Assembly: GCA_042573625.1 (NCBI GenBank)
Contig: JBHPCZ010000138.1
Span: forward strand, 1 to 8,119
From: JBHPCZ01 sp042573625
Lineage (GTDB): Bacteria > Desulfobacterota > Desulfobacteria > Desulfobacterales > UBA11574
Reading direction: 5' to 3'
DNA: 8,119 bases
This document shows, one piece after another, positions 6,600 through 8,119 of the stretch (the first letter of the stretch is position 1; every line of letters starts with the position of its first letter). Position numbers and translations under genes: made by a program. The notes beneath the pieces were generated by a model that did no database searches, was not told the DNA's origin, and saw only the letters and a program-made list of their open reading frames with translations.

Positions 6600-7901
6600 T
6601 TACGGCGCTACAAGCAGCGCGCGCGCCTTTGATGCAGATAGGCGGGCTGCCGCATACGCGCCATCCATCTCAAAGAGCTTTCGGGCCTCTTTTATTTTGG
6701 CTTCGGCCTTTTTTACGTTCATCTTCAGGGCTTTTGCCGCCTGAATTTCTCCCTCGACTTCCTCGATCAGGAACAGGCTGCTTTTCAGCTCGCCCCATTT
6801 TCTGTAAATTTCATACTCATAGTATTTATTGACTTCGTCAAACCGCTTCGCGGCGAGCTCCAGATCATACTCGATGAACCCGACATCCAGATCCCAGAAC
6901 GAATCAGCTCCCAGCGCTTTCGTGGCGTGCTGGGCCATTTCGACGCCTTCTTTTTCCCACACGGAGAATTTAATGTCCGTTCTGGCTGCGAAGTAACGGC
7001 CATCCAACACGTGTTTTTGTCCGTCCATGCTGAATAACCAGTCCAGAAAGATCTTCCCGACCGCTTCGTTGGGTGCGCCTTTGAGCAACGCCACTGCCTC
7101 CGGAACCAGGATCGTTTTGTCAGGGAGCAAATCCCGCACGGGATAGCCGTCTTTGCGGGCAGCCATCGCGTTCATTTGCGGCTGCGCGATCCCGATGGGA
7201 ATTTCGCCGCGGCTGACGAGGTGGGTTGTATCCGTGCTGCCGGTGGAGAAACGGGCCAACTGCGCCGCCAGTAATCTGAGATATGCCCATCCTTCCTTTT
7301 CTCCCATTGTCTGCAAGATGATTTCTGCGGCTTCATGCATGGTGCCGGAAGCGTATGGCAGCGTATGCACGATGTTACCCCTGTATATGGGGTTGATCAG
7401 ATCCTTCCACGTTTTGGGCGGCGGCAGCCGCAGCTTTTTCAACACCTTTTCGTTGTAGAGATTGGTGACGATCCAGGGTGCGAAACAGGTCCAATAATCA
7501 TCTTTATCTTTGACCTTCATGCCGTGCCATTCGGCGGGAATCTTATCCCAATTTTTTGGCCTGTATGGGACGAGCAGTCCCTCTTTCTTCAAGACTTCAT
7601 GGGCCGGAGCGCCGGCGCCCAGAAAGATATCGGCATCGGGTTTGCCGCCCCACGCTCTCACTTTGTCCACGACGACCGGCCACCCGCCCGGCCGAACGAA
7701 CGTGATGTCCACGTCCTTACCATAGGTTTTCTTATAGTAGGCCTTGAAACCTTTGGTCAGACTTTCGGAAAGCTCTGTGTAAACAGGACCGACCCACCCG
7801 ATTTTATCTGCGGCTTGTGCTTGCAGCGTTAAGGCCGGCAAAAGCAGCAGGCCCATTGAAAGGACAGCGCAGATTGCTATGGTCAAGATTCTCTTTTTCA
7901 T
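6600..7901 (-). CDS. Periplasmic solute-binding protein, FbpA/AfuA-like (COG1840), with helical C-terminal tail
   Basis: This exported binding protein should capture the ligand for the downstream permease and ATPase. The 433-residue start at 7901 (MKKRILTIAI) is chosen because AAGGAGGT sits four bases upstream and the sequence opens directly with a Sec signal peptide: KKR, a hydrophobic core at 5-26, and cleavage probably after AQA (28-30). There is no lipobox cysteine, so the mature protein should be soluble. An in-frame ATG at 7961 would add 20 residues before the signal peptide and is rejected. Family marks are the early PDADIFLGAGAPAHEV segment, the TWKDLINPIYRGNI motif, the SGTMHEAAE segment and the late region PNEAVGKIFLDWLFSMDGQKHV. 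The paired tyrosines that bind iron in classical FbpA are not obvious at the expected place after the MNAMAAR region, so ferric iron is only one option beside sugar phosphate or phosphonate. Residues from about 370 to 433 form an Ala/Lys/Glu-rich helical tail not usual in the family. Confidence 0.92.
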   Translation of the reverse strand: MKKRILTIAICAVLSMGLLLLPALTLQAQAADKIGWVGPVYTELSESLTKGFKAYYKKTYGKDVDITFVRPGGWPVVVDKVRAWGGKPDADIFLGAGAPAHEVLKKEGLLVPYRPKNWDKIPAEWHGMKVKDKDDYWTCFAPWIVTNLYNEKVLKKLRLPPPKTWKDLINPIYRGNIVHTLPYASGTMHEAAEIILQTMGEKEGWAYLRLLAAQLARFSTGSTDTTHLVSRGEIPIGIAQPQMNAMAARKDGYPVRDLLPDKTILVPEAVALLKGAPNEAVGKIFLDWLFSMDGQKHVLDGRYFAARTDIKFSVWEKEGVEMAQHATKALGADSFWDLDVGFIEYDLELAAKRFDEVNKYYEYEIYRKWGELKSSLFLIEEVEGEIQAAKALKMNVKKAEAKIKEARKLFEMDGAYAAARLSASKARALLVAP

Positions 7902-7905
7902 TTTG

Positions 7906-7913
7906 ACCTCCTT
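7906..7913 (-). promoter_or_regulatory. Strong Shine-Dalgarno that fixes the binding-protein start
   Basis: The minus strand reads AAGGAGGT four bases before the ATG at 7901. It is much stronger than the sites of the permease and ATPase, in keeping with the high dose usually needed of a binding protein. Confidence 0.8.
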
Positions 7914-8119
7914 GTATTGACATTGGCATGTTTGAAAAAATAGAAACTTATTTATCCTCAAATCACGTTCTACTGTTAAAGTTACCTTGTTTGGTTTTTA
8001 ACGCGGCGTCCTGCCATCACCTCCTTTTGGAAAGGAATTAACATTTGGATTAAGTTCAACACAGAATCAGTAATTTCCGGTTAAGTTTTTGCATCCGGTG
8101 ATTGTTTCGCCTGATTTTT
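7914..8119 (-). promoter_or_regulatory. Presumed promoter and 5' leader of the transporter locus
   Basis: This AT-rich stretch lies upstream of the first gene of the locus and should hold its promoter. A weak sigma-70-like pair can be drawn on the minus strand (TTTAAC, 18 bases, GATAAA, within about 7945-7975), but it is not strong. I see no convincing Fur box, riboswitch or sigma-54 site. Confidence 0.3.
7982..8044 (-). other. Possible leader ORF over an extended anti-SD complement
   Basis: On the minus strand, AAAAGGAGGTGAT (8028-8016) matches the whole anti-Shine-Dalgarno tail of 16S rRNA. It overlaps an ATG at 8017 that opens an 11-codon frame, MAGRRVKNQTR, ending with TAA at 7982. The same frame can begin at an ATG at 8044 for 20 residues. 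The GGAGG-to-ATG spacing at 8017 is only two bases, too short for good initiation, and 8044 has no ribosome site. A translated leader is therefore doubtful. The site may instead hold ribosomes in the 5' leader of the binding-protein mRNA. Confidence 0.25.

Noticed and set aside
7153..7832. Overlapping plus-strand frames opposite the binding protein
   Set aside because: They lie wholly inside the binding-protein gene in antisense and show no domain or ribosome site.
7902..7961. Longer binding-protein start at the ATG at 7961
   Set aside because: It would put 20 residues ahead of the signal peptide and read through the strong Shine-Dalgarno at 7906-7913.
7995..8014. Sigma-54 promoter on the minus strand (TGGCAGGACGCCGCGTT)
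   Set aside because: The GG to GC spacing is off by one and the -12 part does not match TTGC.
8016..8028. 3' end of a 16S rRNA gene on the plus strand (ATCACCTCCTTTT)
   Set aside because: Only the tail motif matches. The conserved 16S sequence that should precede it is absent, so it is not an rRNA fragment.

Overview
The window looks like chromosomal DNA from a Gram-negative bacterium, most likely one of the Desulfobacterota (the former sulfate-reducing Deltaproteobacteria). The reasons are the N-terminal coiled-coil seed of the sensor kinase (MAEKPTYEELEQRVKEL), which is a style common in Desulfobacterales multi-PAS kinases, the large number of PAS domains, and long intergenic gaps holding palindromic repeats. 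This placement is inferred from protein style and was not tested by a search.

Layout: Bases 1-141 are a short upstream region. Bases 142-2883 (+) encode a 913-residue soluble sensor histidine kinase with five PAS domains followed by a HisKA_2-type phosphoacceptor domain and an HATPase. A convergent gap of 268 bases (2884-3151) carries small hairpins and a candidate bidirectional terminator. The rest of the window is transcribed leftwards as one ABC importer locus: a periplasmic solute-binding protein (7901-6600), a fused two-domain permease (6294-4618) and an ATPase (4237-3152). The order binding protein, permease, ATPase is that of the FbpABC/AfuABC ferric-iron-type importers (COG1840, COG1178, COG3842).

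How the genes work together: the exported binding protein captures a ligand in the periplasm and delivers it to the permease, which has two EAA loops and so can act as the whole membrane channel. The ATPase, presumably as a dimer, docks on both EAA loops and drives uptake. The substrate cannot be read from sequence. Ferric iron, a phosphorylated sugar, an organophosphonate or another small anion are all possible for this family. The kinase is convergent with the transporter and has no response regulator in the window, so a functional link is not shown.

The most unusual parts are the two large gaps inside the transporter locus (305 and 380 bases). Each contains a different palindromic element. 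The first also contains a terminator-like hairpin that could lower permease and ATPase expression relative to the binding protein. The second element is flanked by an 8-base direct repeat, as if it had been inserted. The binding protein also has an extra helical tail of about 60 residues. I found no clearly new multi-gene system, RNA gene, CRISPR array or complete insertion sequence.
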